IMG/VR virus record: IMGVR_UViG_3300017752_000155
Span: 1 to 24,607 of that record
DNA length: 24,607 bases
From: a virus
Strand: one strand, 5' to 3'
The notes under the pieces are model-generated. The model was not told the DNA's origin. It ran no database searches and saw only the letters and a list, made by a program, of their open reading frames with translations. The position numbers were made by a program, and so were the translations under genes. This document shows positions 13,645 to 21,891 of the stretch, in pieces. The first letter of the stretch is position 1, and the number at the start of each line of letters is the position of its first letter.

Positions 13645-16600
13645 TTATTTAGTTAAATTATCTAATTTTTTAGTTAAAATATTTATTTGTTCCTGTTGTT
13701 CTTGAATTGATTTTACAAGGGCAGAAACCATTTTAGAATAATTCATTCCTTCTACTTCTCCTTTACTGTTTTCAGAAACTAAGTTAGGATATATATTTTT
13801 AACAGACTCAGCAGTAAACCCAATATCTTGTTTTTGGTTTGATCTCCAGCTAAATTCTACAGGTTGGAGTTGTAATACATTATGTAATTGGGATCCTAAA
13901 GGTTTAACATTATCTTTATACCTTTCGGCTGAGGTTTCAATTAGACAAGATACAGTAGTTTTTCCTGTGTACTTATTATAATTAAACGATTCAGTTTGTT
14001 GGTTACTAGCGGCATGATAAACACCAGTAGTGCTACTTCCTCCTGCAACCATAGCATCACAATTTAGACCATTAGGGGTACTAGCCATAGAATGCATAGC
14101 GGGACCTGGAAGGTTATTACCAGCGGTCCAAGTGGTTCCATCATATGCATGGGAAAAATTTTGTCCGGGTGCAGGAGAAGGAGGGAGACCTCCAAATGTT
14201 AAAGCTTGATCGGGATTTCCAGCAAAACCATGGTTTGTTGTACAGTAAATCATATTTGCTTCTGATGACCAAGAAGTACCATTGTATTCTTCTGTTTCAC
14301 AAGTATTAGTAGATGGATGTTTAGCTCCCATTGATACTAAAGCAGCATTTTGTGATCCTCCTCCACCTGAACATCTTCTACCTGTATTTAAACTACCTCC
14401 TGAAGACCAACTGCTACCATCAAACTCAATAGTACATGTCATAGCATTGGCAGAAGGGTTGTTGCTATATCCACTAAAAACTAAAGCGGCATTTTGTGTA
14501 CCTGCACCTCTTTCTAACCCAACAATTGGGGTAGCTGTAGATGTAGACCAACTAGTACCGTCATATTTTTCAGTACAAGTACAATTTCCAGCTGTTGCAG
14601 TTCCACCAGCTGCTAAAGCAGCATTTTGTGTACCTGCCGAAGCATTTTGACTGGTAGCATTAATTTTAGCACCACCAGCAGCCCAACTACTACCATTATA
14701 TTCTTCTGTTTGCATCCCAAGAACAGGACTGGTAGGGAAAAATGCAGGGGAACCTCCAAATAAAACATAAGCATTAGTTGTCCCAGTACCACCAGCACAT
14801 CCATTTTGTCTACTAACACTAATAGATCCTCCAGTTGTCCATGTTATACCAGAAGGATAATAGGCAAAATCTACACTACCCGATACATTTAACCCACCAT
14901 TTATAGCAGCATCTCCGGTATAAGGAAAATCACTTCCTCCTCCACCTCCACCACCTGAACCTGTATCTACTGTTACACTTTCAGTTGTACCATCTCCTTG
15001 AGTAAAGGTAATAGTATTTAAGTTTACAGATGATGATATATAAAAAGAACCAGTATCTACTGATCCACCACCTGTAGATGATATAGTAACATCTCCAGTA
15101 GATTGATCAACTGATATACCTGTACCTGCTATAATAGAAGATACCCCACTACCTCCTCCTCCTGCTGATGCTAAAGAAGCTGAAACAGAACCCCAATCGT
15201 CTATATATACATCTGATCCTGTTATAGATCCAATGGTCCCAATATTTCCTGATGAAGTTATGTTTCCTTCAACATGTAATAGGGCTAATGGTTGTGCTAT
15301 ACCTATACCTATTCTATTAGTACTTACATTTGAACGAAATAGGTTTTGTATACTACTACCAAATATAGCAAAATCTGTATTATTTTGACCAGGATTAACT
15401 ACAACTTCATCTGTAACTCCAAAATATCCTTCTCTTATGAGGAACATATTTTCCCCACCTGCATTAAAGTTTATTGTATCAGAGCCAAAATCAATATAAG
15501 TATCTGAATCTCCATCATGGTGTATGGTATTTGTTGTAAGATCACCTGTTATTGATCCACTAAATGATCCACTAGCTTTTAAATCATATAAATCAATTAG
15601 TTGAATTGTATTGCCCATTCCATTTCCATGAACGGTACAGTAATATTTTAATGAGCTTGAAGTAGCAAAATCTACATCAAATTCTACATAAGCACCTGCG
15701 TTACCTGCTGTACCTACTGTTGTAATACCTGTAGTATATGAAGTATCATCAGGTAACCTAAATGCAAAAGGATGACCACTATTACTACTATCTGATAGAT
15801 CAAATCTATAAGTGGTACCTTTATTAAGAGATAATTTAGGGGCTGTTACATTATCAAAAGCATATTTATCTCCCCCATCATTTACTACTGTTACAGCAAT
15901 TTCATCATACTTGTCTTCAGGTTGTAAAATGTCATACCATTCTGATCCTGAATATGCTTGGTATTTTCCTCTAGTAGTATTAAATATTATATCCCCTGTT
16001 GTATTAGATAAACTTCCTGTTTCTGAATTGGTAAATGAAGCTACTCTTAATGGGGAAGAAGTAACAATAACTGCACTAGAAGCACTTAAATTTAAGTTTG
16101 TTGCCGAATATAATGAGGGTTGACCTGTAGCATTATCATCTATATTAAATGAATAGGCGCTTACTGAACCTGATACATTTACTGATCCTGTTACTTCTGC
16201 TTTTCCTTCAAATGGGAATCCACTTCCTTCTCCTCCTGTAAGAGTAACAGAAGCTGTTGAATTAGTAATACTTACTCCTTGTACAGAAGATCCAGAGAAT
16301 AATAAATAATCTGCTGTTCCTACATGGGTACTACCACTTGCTATATTCAAAACAGTCGTTTCACCTGAAGTACCTGATGTACCACTGGTTCCTGATGTAC
16401 CTGAAGCACCATCTGTACCACTTGTACCTGCAGGATCTCCTGTCATGCTTGATAATATAGCATATCCAGCAGTTGCGCTTGAAAATGTAATTACTGTTTG
16501 GTTTGGATCTGATAAATCAATACTTGTAGGTTGGATAACACTTTTATTAGCATCAGTTATAGTTACATTTAGTAAGGATGATGATAAAGCATGATTAATA

Positions 16601-17502
16601 GTCCAAGTAGTTGAAGCAGAAGACTGATCGTGTTCATAAGCTATTCCACTAGTACCAGAAGTTCCTGATGTTCCTGTTGTACCTGAAGTACCACTTGTGC
16701 CCGAAGTAGCAGAAGTACCACTTGTACCTGAGGTACCATCAGTTGCACTTGTTCCACTTGTGCCTGAAGTAGCTGAGGTACCACTAGTACCTGATGTTGC
16801 ACTTGTTCCTGATGTACCCGAAGTAGCTGAAGTACCAGATGTACCAGATGTACCATCTGTAGCAGAAGTACCACTTGTACCTGATGTGGCACTTGTTCCT
16901 GATGTACCCGAAGTAGCTGAGGTACCACTGGTACCTGATGTTGCACTTGTTCCACTTGTGCCTGAAGTAGCTGAGGTACCTGAAGTTCCTGAGGTTGCAG
17001 CAGTATATTCTGTTCCATTTATAGATAAAGAACCTGTAATAGACATACTACCTGTACGAACATGGGTATCATCTAAAGTATCACCAAATTTTGTTGAACC
17101 ACTTGAATAGATTATAGAAGCAGTTTCATAAATTGTTTCTAAGTGGTTAATAGAAGCTGTTCCTTGTACTATAATATCACTTGAGAAAGTTACAGTTTCC
17201 GTAAAGGTATTAGAACCTGTAGTAGCATAAGATGAAGTTTGGGAAGATAAACTAGAAATATTACTAACATTTGTTGAAATATCACTAGCTAATGAAGCAC
17301 TAGTAGAGGTAAAGGACCCAGATATATCAGAAGATATTTGAGCAGAACTAGATATTGTTCCGTCTGCAACCACATTAATTAATCCTGAACCGTCCCCAGT
17401 GAAGGAACCTGTAATAAATGAACCAGTTATTTCACTTACTATTGCTTTTGATCCTGAAATATCACTACTACCTGAAAGGTCTACTCCTTTTAAATATGCC
17501 AT
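13645..17502 (-). CDS. long tail fibre: triplet stalk, cupredoxin-like domain, propeller, S74 chaperone
   Basis: The 1285-residue product is modular. Residues 1-165 are a beta-rich shaft (ITGSFITGSFTGDGSG). Residues about 167-285 are (Gly/Ala/Asp)-Thr-Ser triplets, with a second tract near 358-380. A fibre module with GDIIFN and GSEWYDI lies near 500-530. A cupredoxin-like domain spans about 538-632, with His577 (SGHPFAF), Cys622, His625 and Met629 (YYCTVHGNGMG). A shaft with IGIGIAQPLALLHVEGN follows, then a six-blade propeller (about 880-1165). The C-terminal S74 chaperone (1185-1285) has ETSAERYKDNV, DIGFTAESV and a final coiled coil; such domains help trimerise fibres and often cut themselves off, with Ser1191 the likely site by analogy. 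This is probably a main host-recognition fibre. Confidence 0.85.
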   Translation of the reverse strand: MAYLKGVDLSGSSDISGSKAIVSEITGSFITGSFTGDGSGLINVVADGTISSSAQISSDISGSFTSTSASLASDISTNVSNISSLSSQTSSYATTGSNTFTETVTFSSDIIVQGTASINHLETIYETASIIYSSGSTKFGDTLDDTHVRTGSMSITGSLSINGTEYTAATSGTSGTSATSGTSGTSATSGTSGTSATSGTSGTSATSGTSGTSATDGTSGTSGTSATSGTSGTSATSGTSGTSATSGTSGTSATDGTSGTSGTSATSGTSGTSGTTGTSGTSGTSGIAYEHDQSSASTTWTINHALSSSLLNVTITDANKSVIQPTSIDLSDPNQTVITFSSATAGYAILSSMTGDPAGTSGTDGASGTSGTSGTSGTSGETTVLNIASGSTHVGTADYLLFSGSSVQGVSITNSTASVTLTGGEGSGFPFEGKAEVTGSVNVSGSVSAYSFNIDDNATGQPSLYSATNLNLSASSAVIVTSSPLRVASFTNSETGSLSNTTGDIIFNTTRGKYQAYSGSEWYDILQPEDKYDEIAVTVVNDGGDKYAFDNVTAPKLSLNKGTTYRFDLSDSSNSGHPFAFRLPDDTSYTTGITTVGTAGNAGAYVEFDVDFATSSSLKYYCTVHGNGMGNTIQLIDLYDLKASGSFSGSITGDLTTNTIHHDGDSDTYIDFGSDTINFNAGGENMFLIREGYFGVTDEVVVNPGQNNTDFAIFGSSIQNLFRSNVSTNRIGIGIAQPLALLHVEGNITSSGNIGTIGSITGSDVYIDDWGSVSASLASAGGGGSGVSSIIAGTGISVDQSTGDVTISSTGGGSVDTGSFYISSSVNLNTITFTQGDGTTESVTVDTGSGGGGGGGSDFPYTGDAAINGGLNVSGSVDFAYYPSGITWTTGGSISVSRQNGCAGGTGTTNAYVLFGGSPAFFPTSPVLGMQTEEYNGSSWAAGGAKINATSQNASAGTQNAALAAGGTATAGNCTCTEKYDGTSWSTSTATPIVGLERGAGTQNAALVFSGYSNNPSANAMTCTIEFDGSSWSSGGSLNTGRRCSGGGGSQNAALVSMGAKHPSTNTCETEEYNGTSWSSEANMIYCTTNHGFAGNPDQALTFGGLPPSPAPGQNFSHAYDGTTWTAGNNLPGPAMHSMASTPNGLNCDAMVAGGSSTTGVYHAASNQQTESFNYNKYTGKTTVSCLIETSAERYKDNVKPLGSQLHNVLQLQPVEFSWRSNQKQDIGFTAESVKNIYPNLVSENSKGEVEGMNYSKMVSALVKSIQEQQEQINILTKKLDNLTK
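16363..16430. repeat. short second tract of Gly-Thr-Ser coding repeats
   Basis: This is a short array of nine-base units encoding GTSGTSG-type triplets in the long fibre, separated from the main array by about 70 residues of ordinary sequence. Confidence 0.7.
16646..17000. repeat. low-complexity array encoding (Gly/Ala/Asp)-Thr-Ser triplets
   Basis: About 355 bases consist of variants of ggtacttca-like codons giving Gly-Thr-Ser, with Ala or Asp at about every third triplet. Codon variants keep the copies from being identical, but 27-base super-units recur. It is protein-coding and not CRISPR: there are no unique spacers. Confidence 0.85.
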
Positions 17503-17519
17503 GTTTTAGTAAAAATCGA

Positions 17520-17533
17520 TTTATTATAAATAT
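17520..17533. promoter_or_regulatory. conserved gene-boundary motif, copy 4 (possible promoter)
   Basis: The plus strand reads TTTATTATAAATAT, between the stop of the 1438-residue gene and the start of the long fibre, about 17 bases before its ATG. The flanks show no Shine-Dalgarno. Confidence 0.4.
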
Positions 17534-17554
17534 CTAAATTAAATTAAATGTTTA

Positions 17555-20500
17555 TTAAGTGGGACAATCTAGTTTATATTCCCAACTAGCTGGGGGAATT
17601 GGTGCGAAAAATTTAACTGTTGCTGTTGATGGTGATGCTGAATTTTTATTAAATATTGAACTAGTATTTCTAATAGAAGTTATAGTTTCAGTTGATAAAC
17701 CTTTATCAGATAAAATATCGTCTAAAGGAGTTTGATAGCTAGAAGCACCAATATATCCTGTATTCACTACTTCACTACCATTCCATTCTATTATGGTTTT
17801 TACAGGAGATTGGGATGCTGTTATATAAAAATAAACATCACCTGTTCCTGATCCTAGATCTACTATTTGAGTTCTTGGAAAAGATGTGGTTGCATTATCT
17901 GTTAATCCATCAAAGGTTACATCACAATTAATCTGATCATCTGTAAAACAACTTTCATATGAAGATGTAGTATATAAAATATTATTTGAAGGATTGCTAG
18001 AAGTTATTTTTAATGTTATATTATTTACAGTAGAGTTTGGGGTTATAGATGAACTATATTCTACTCTAGTTTTACTATTATATTCATCTAAAATAATCCT
18101 ATCACTATATGAACTTGATATTATAATAGAATCATAAGCTGATCCAGATATTCTAACTATATTAGCATTACTATTTTCACCTGTTGTAAAATAGTAAGAA
18201 GTTGTTGCTTCATCATAAAATATGGGTAATCCATTAATAGCACTAGGACCACTATTAAATGTACCCCCTGACCCTGAAAGATGATTTTCAGTAAATGAAG
18301 AAGAAGCAAATGTCCAAGGATTTGTAATTGGGTTAAATTCTGTATAATCATATGGATTTTTGGTTATATGTCTCATTACGAGAAGTTCATTTATTGTTGT
18401 AGCTGATATAGCAACAACTTCAGTTTCATTTTTACCCGCAAAGTATTTAAATTTATCCCAATTGCTAACTCCTCCAAAAAGACCATATGTAATAGGGGTA
18501 TTAGCACCTCCGTATAATTCTTGAATATTACCATTATCATTTACTTGCCATCCATATATTTGGTTCATTACATCTGAAGATCCTAAATTTGTATCTTGTA
18601 CTGGTTGGATAATAACATTACCAACTTTAGATAATCTACCTACTCTATTAAAGCTAAATAAAGATTTTATTTTTTCCCAAGAAGTACCATCACTTGGGGT
18701 ACTTGTAGAAAAAACTGATTTGTCTGTTTTATTAGTTACAAACCATACTCCATTAGAATATTTAATACTATGAAGGGTATCTCCAGCACTTATCCCACTA
18801 GAATTTGCAAAGTTTTTTAAAGACCAAGTATAACCATAGTCTGTGGAGTAATAATAATAAGAATTTCCCAAACCTCCACTTGTTACAGCAATTGCTATAT
18901 TAGAGTCCATTTCTATTTCTTCTATATATTTAAGTGCCATAGAAGGAACTTCAGACCAATTACGTCCATTATCTGTAGATCTCCACATTTTAAAAAATCC
19001 ACCAACAAGTATAGTATCTCCGGAGGAAGCAAAATCATTATAATTATGATTTCCAATATCACTATGAGATAAAACTTTACTCCAATTAGAAAAATCAGTG
19101 CTTCTATATATTCCTACGTCATTTGTTGGAGAACTTACACATACCATTAATGTTCCATTATTTACAAAAAATCCATTGAAGTTTTGAGTAGAACTTGCAA
19201 TTGAATTACTAGCAGTAGTAACATTTACTACATTAGTTATTTCATTATTAATAGGAACAACATATTCACTTGGTTCCCCTACAAAACTAGCAGTATAATT
19301 TACTGTATATTCTATATCTACAGGGTTTCCTACTGAGGTAAGGCTGCCATTTTCTTTTGATTGGATATAAAAACCTCTATTATTATTTCCTAAGCCATAA
19401 GTACAATCATCAGCTGCATTTAAAGACATAGTAGTTCCAGTTCCTTGATAATAAAAAGGTTCTTGGTCTAACCAATCATTTAAACCTAAATAGTATCCGG
19501 AACTTACCTCACTAACAGAACCAGTATCTGTGAAATTGGGAAATTGATAAAAGCTGCTATATGAAGCAGATGTTATATATCCTTTTACAACTTCATAAAC
19601 TCCATTATTATAAACAGTAGTAGTATCAAAAGGATCAGGAGAATTATAATTGTTCCAAAATTCTTGTGTATAATTTTTTAAATTTCTTCCATTTGAACCT
19701 GAAATAAACCAGTTACTAGAATATGATTGATTAGTATAAATTATAGGTAAACCACTATCAGTTGCACTACTTCCTGAAGTTGTTATATATTGAATATCAT
19801 CTATTGCTCCGTTAGTAGTATGATAAAAAGTTTTATAATAAAAAGAACTTCCAGTTGCATAATAACCATCAAGAACTTTTTGACAACCAAACCCATCATA
19901 ATATAAATTAGTACCAACTGCTAGAGATCCTGTATAGAAAGCACTAGCAAGTGTAGGTTTAGTTTCATCTTTAATTTCATGAGTGAAATGAGCTTGAAAA
20001 TAATCTGGGTCTTCTTGGGCTGTTGTATAATTTCCTTGGGTTTGAGCTATTCCAATAGCTATATCATGATATTGACTTGATTTTGCATCTGCATCTGCTT
20101 GGCTAATACAACTAGTAAAAGAACCATAGGGCATTTCTATTAATACAGGGTCACATGTTTCAAAATCACAACAAGTAGTAGTATGAAGATAAGATCTATA
20201 AGCACTATAGTATATAGTACTTCCACCACAATAAGGCATAGGTTTTCCTGATGTGTAAGGGAGGAAAAATAATTTTGCAGGGTCAGTTACTAATGTAGGA
20301 TCATCAGGTTTTATTGATTCTAGATATTTAAGTTCTTTAGGATCATTTTTTACTAAAGCAATAGTATAAGATAATTCTTTATTTGTTATAGACCCTGCGC
20401 TTTGTAAATAATAGTAAGCTCCATCACTATAATACCCATTATTTATTATACTTAAATCATTATCTCTATATAAGACACTTCCTGTATTAAGGTAAGGGGA

Positions 20501-21871
20501 TTGAGCAAAATGGTGTAAAAAATCTAAACAAGGTTCATTGTAATATTTAGTTTTTCTAGAAAAATAATTAATTGCTACCCATATAAATAATAAAGCTAGC
20601 AGGGCAACTATAACTATACCCCCAATAGGACCTAAAGCGGAAGAAATAGCAGTACCAAATTTTAAAAGAGTAGGTGAAAAGGGACCTATTAAACCATTTA
20701 AAAATATAGATACGGATAATGAAGCATTAGCTACAACGGCAGTTAAAGAAGGAATAGCTAAAGCTAACCCCCCAATACCCAAAGCAGTAAGTAAAAGAGT
20801 TCCTCCTGTTTTAACATTTTTATCCCATCCTGAAATAAGATGTGTTAGAAGTTTTTGGGTTGAATGTTGAAATCCAGTTATAGGATAATGTTTTTTATCG
20901 CCAAAATGGTATTCTGTAAATACACTATCATTTGATTCACGTTGTGTAGTAACATCATACCCCATATAGTACCTATATTGTTGAGGTTGATCTAAAGAAC
21001 TAGTATTTGATATTTTTGAAATTTTGCCTAACCCTTCATATAAAGGTTCTACACAGGCGGCAGAAGTTTCATTTGAAGAATTATAAAAATCTTTAGGACC
21101 TTCTGTTACGGTTTTTGTACTAAATTTACTGCTAAAACTGGGTTTAGTGGCTTTTAGATTAGTTTTTGTACCATATGCTCTATTTAATTCAGATCCTATT
21201 TGGTATACTTTACCTTCATATCCATAATAATAATTTAAAGCAGGACTTGATAAAGTTGGAGATGAATATATAGTAGTACTATTAGCTATCCAATTACTTA
21301 TAGGAATCCTTGAATATAATTTAGTAGTTAAAGTAGATTGTTCTGCCCCTGCATCATAAGGTGAATAAACATGAACCCCTGTTTCATATTCATATATAGG
21401 AGAATGTAAACAATCTATAAATAATTGTACAGTAGCTGAAGATGGATTTTTAGCTGCAACTGATATTTCAATATTTATTTTATCTGTTTTTTGTCCTGGA
21501 TCTCCATTTACACATACATAAAAGGTTTTTGAAAATCCTGTGTTATTTTCATCCTTAAATATATTTTCAATATAAGCTTCAGGGGGAAAGCTAACTTTAT
21601 ATAAATTATCTATATCATCTGAAACTGAAACTAAACTTCCATCTGCATCGTAAAAACAAATAGAACCATATTGTATATTTCCTGACCAAGATAATCTAAA
21701 TTTAGTTATGCCATAGTCAGTTCCTCCTAAATCTAAAGTTAATTTTCGATTAGCAAATTTTAAATTTTTAGGATAACTAGCATCTTGGGTATTAACATAT
21801 GAAGGTTTTGAGCTATCATATAAAACCCCATTATTAGTGTCCGGGAAGTTTAAAGGAACATATTGTGACAT
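17555..21871 (-). CDS. large virion-like protein with hydrophobic segments and sialidase-type Asp boxes
   Basis: The 1438-residue protein is the largest here. Residues 1-150 look like a beta-sandwich (LTLDLGGTDYGITKFRLSWS). At about 358-435 there is a hydrophobic region with two or three possible membrane helices, ending GIVIVALLALLFIWVAINYF. The middle is Tyr/Ser-rich with repeated short units (GYYATGSSFYYK, GYYSDGAYYYL) like displayed-data repeats. Residues about 890-1130 hold BNR/Asp-box motifs: STDFSNW ending at Trp930, STDNGRNW (965-972) and STDYGYTW (1009-1016), evenly spaced by 42-44 as in beta-propeller sialidases and related proteins. No catalytic residues can be named. It could be a tail or baseplate adhesin with glycan-binding propeller and a membrane-active segment. 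It has its own upstream motif. Confidence 0.65.
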   Translation of the reverse strand: MSQYVPLNFPDTNNGVLYDSSKPSYVNTQDASYPKNLKFANRKLTLDLGGTDYGITKFRLSWSGNIQYGSICFYDADGSLVSVSDDIDNLYKVSFPPEAYIENIFKDENNTGFSKTFYVCVNGDPGQKTDKINIEISVAAKNPSSATVQLFIDCLHSPIYEYETGVHVYSPYDAGAEQSTLTTKLYSRIPISNWIANSTTIYSSPTLSSPALNYYYGYEGKVYQIGSELNRAYGTKTNLKATKPSFSSKFSTKTVTEGPKDFYNSSNETSAACVEPLYEGLGKISKISNTSSLDQPQQYRYYMGYDVTTQRESNDSVFTEYHFGDKKHYPITGFQHSTQKLLTHLISGWDKNVKTGGTLLLTALGIGGLALAIPSLTAVVANASLSVSIFLNGLIGPFSPTLLKFGTAISSALGPIGGIVIVALLALLFIWVAINYFSRKTKYYNEPCLDFLHHFAQSPYLNTGSVLYRDNDLSIINNGYYSDGAYYYLQSAGSITNKELSYTIALVKNDPKELKYLESIKPDDPTLVTDPAKLFFLPYTSGKPMPYCGGSTIYYSAYRSYLHTTTCCDFETCDPVLIEMPYGSFTSCISQADADAKSSQYHDIAIGIAQTQGNYTTAQEDPDYFQAHFTHEIKDETKPTLASAFYTGSLAVGTNLYYDGFGCQKVLDGYYATGSSFYYKTFYHTTNGAIDDIQYITTSGSSATDSGLPIIYTNQSYSSNWFISGSNGRNLKNYTQEFWNNYNSPDPFDTTTVYNNGVYEVVKGYITSASYSSFYQFPNFTDTGSVSEVSSGYYLGLNDWLDQEPFYYQGTGTTMSLNAADDCTYGLGNNNRGFYIQSKENGSLTSVGNPVDIEYTVNYTASFVGEPSEYVVPINNEITNVVNVTTASNSIASSTQNFNGFFVNNGTLMVCVSSPTNDVGIYRSTDFSNWSKVLSHSDIGNHNYNDFASSGDTILVGGFFKMWRSTDNGRNWSEVPSMALKYIEEIEMDSNIAIAVTSGGLGNSYYYYSTDYGYTWSLKNFANSSGISAGDTLHSIKYSNGVWFVTNKTDKSVFSTSTPSDGTSWEKIKSLFSFNRVGRLSKVGNVIIQPVQDTNLGSSDVMNQIYGWQVNDNGNIQELYGGANTPITYGLFGGVSNWDKFKYFAGKNETEVVAISATTINELLVMRHITKNPYDYTEFNPITNPWTFASSSFTENHLSGSGGTFNSGPSAINGLPIFYDEATTSYYFTTGENSNANIVRISGSAYDSIIISSSYSDRIILDEYNSKTRVEYSSSITPNSTVNNITLKITSSNPSNNILYTTSSYESCFTDDQINCDVTFDGLTDNATTSFPRTQIVDLGSGTGDVYFYITASQSPVKTIIEWNGSEVVNTGYIGASSYQTPLDDILSDKGLSTETITSIRNTSSIFNKNSASPSTATVKFFAPIPPASWEYKLDCPT

Positions 21872-21881
21872 CTAATTTATT

Positions 21882-21890
21882 TATAAATAT
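21882..21890. promoter_or_regulatory. gene-boundary motif, variant; palindromic, with TATAAATA on both strands
   Basis: The core TATAAATAT here sits in a near-perfect palindrome (AATATTTATAAATA on the coding strand), so the T4 late-promoter sequence TATAAATA is present in the gene direction about six bases before the ATG of the large protein. This is the best T4-type late promoter match in the window. Confidence 0.45.
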
Positions 21891-21891
21891 T

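Noticed and set aside
14282-14650. Plus-strand open frame of 122 codons
   Set aside because: It is antisense to propeller blades of the long fibre; its Pro/Val-rich, repeated composition just mirrors the repeats.
16646-17000. CRISPR-like array of short repeats
   Set aside because: There are no unique spacers; the repeats are contiguous, keep a reading frame and encode Gly-Thr-Ser triplets within a fibre gene.
16697-17110. Plus-strand open frame of 137 codons with PEVAEVPLVP repeats
   Set aside because: It is the reverse-strand reading of the triplet repeat in the long fibre gene, with no start context and no gene neighbours on that strand.
2756-17502. Diversity-generating retroelement acting on the adhesins
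   Set aside because: No reverse transcriptase, template repeat or C-type lectin-like variable end was seen; the diversity looks like ordinary divergence and recombination of repeats.
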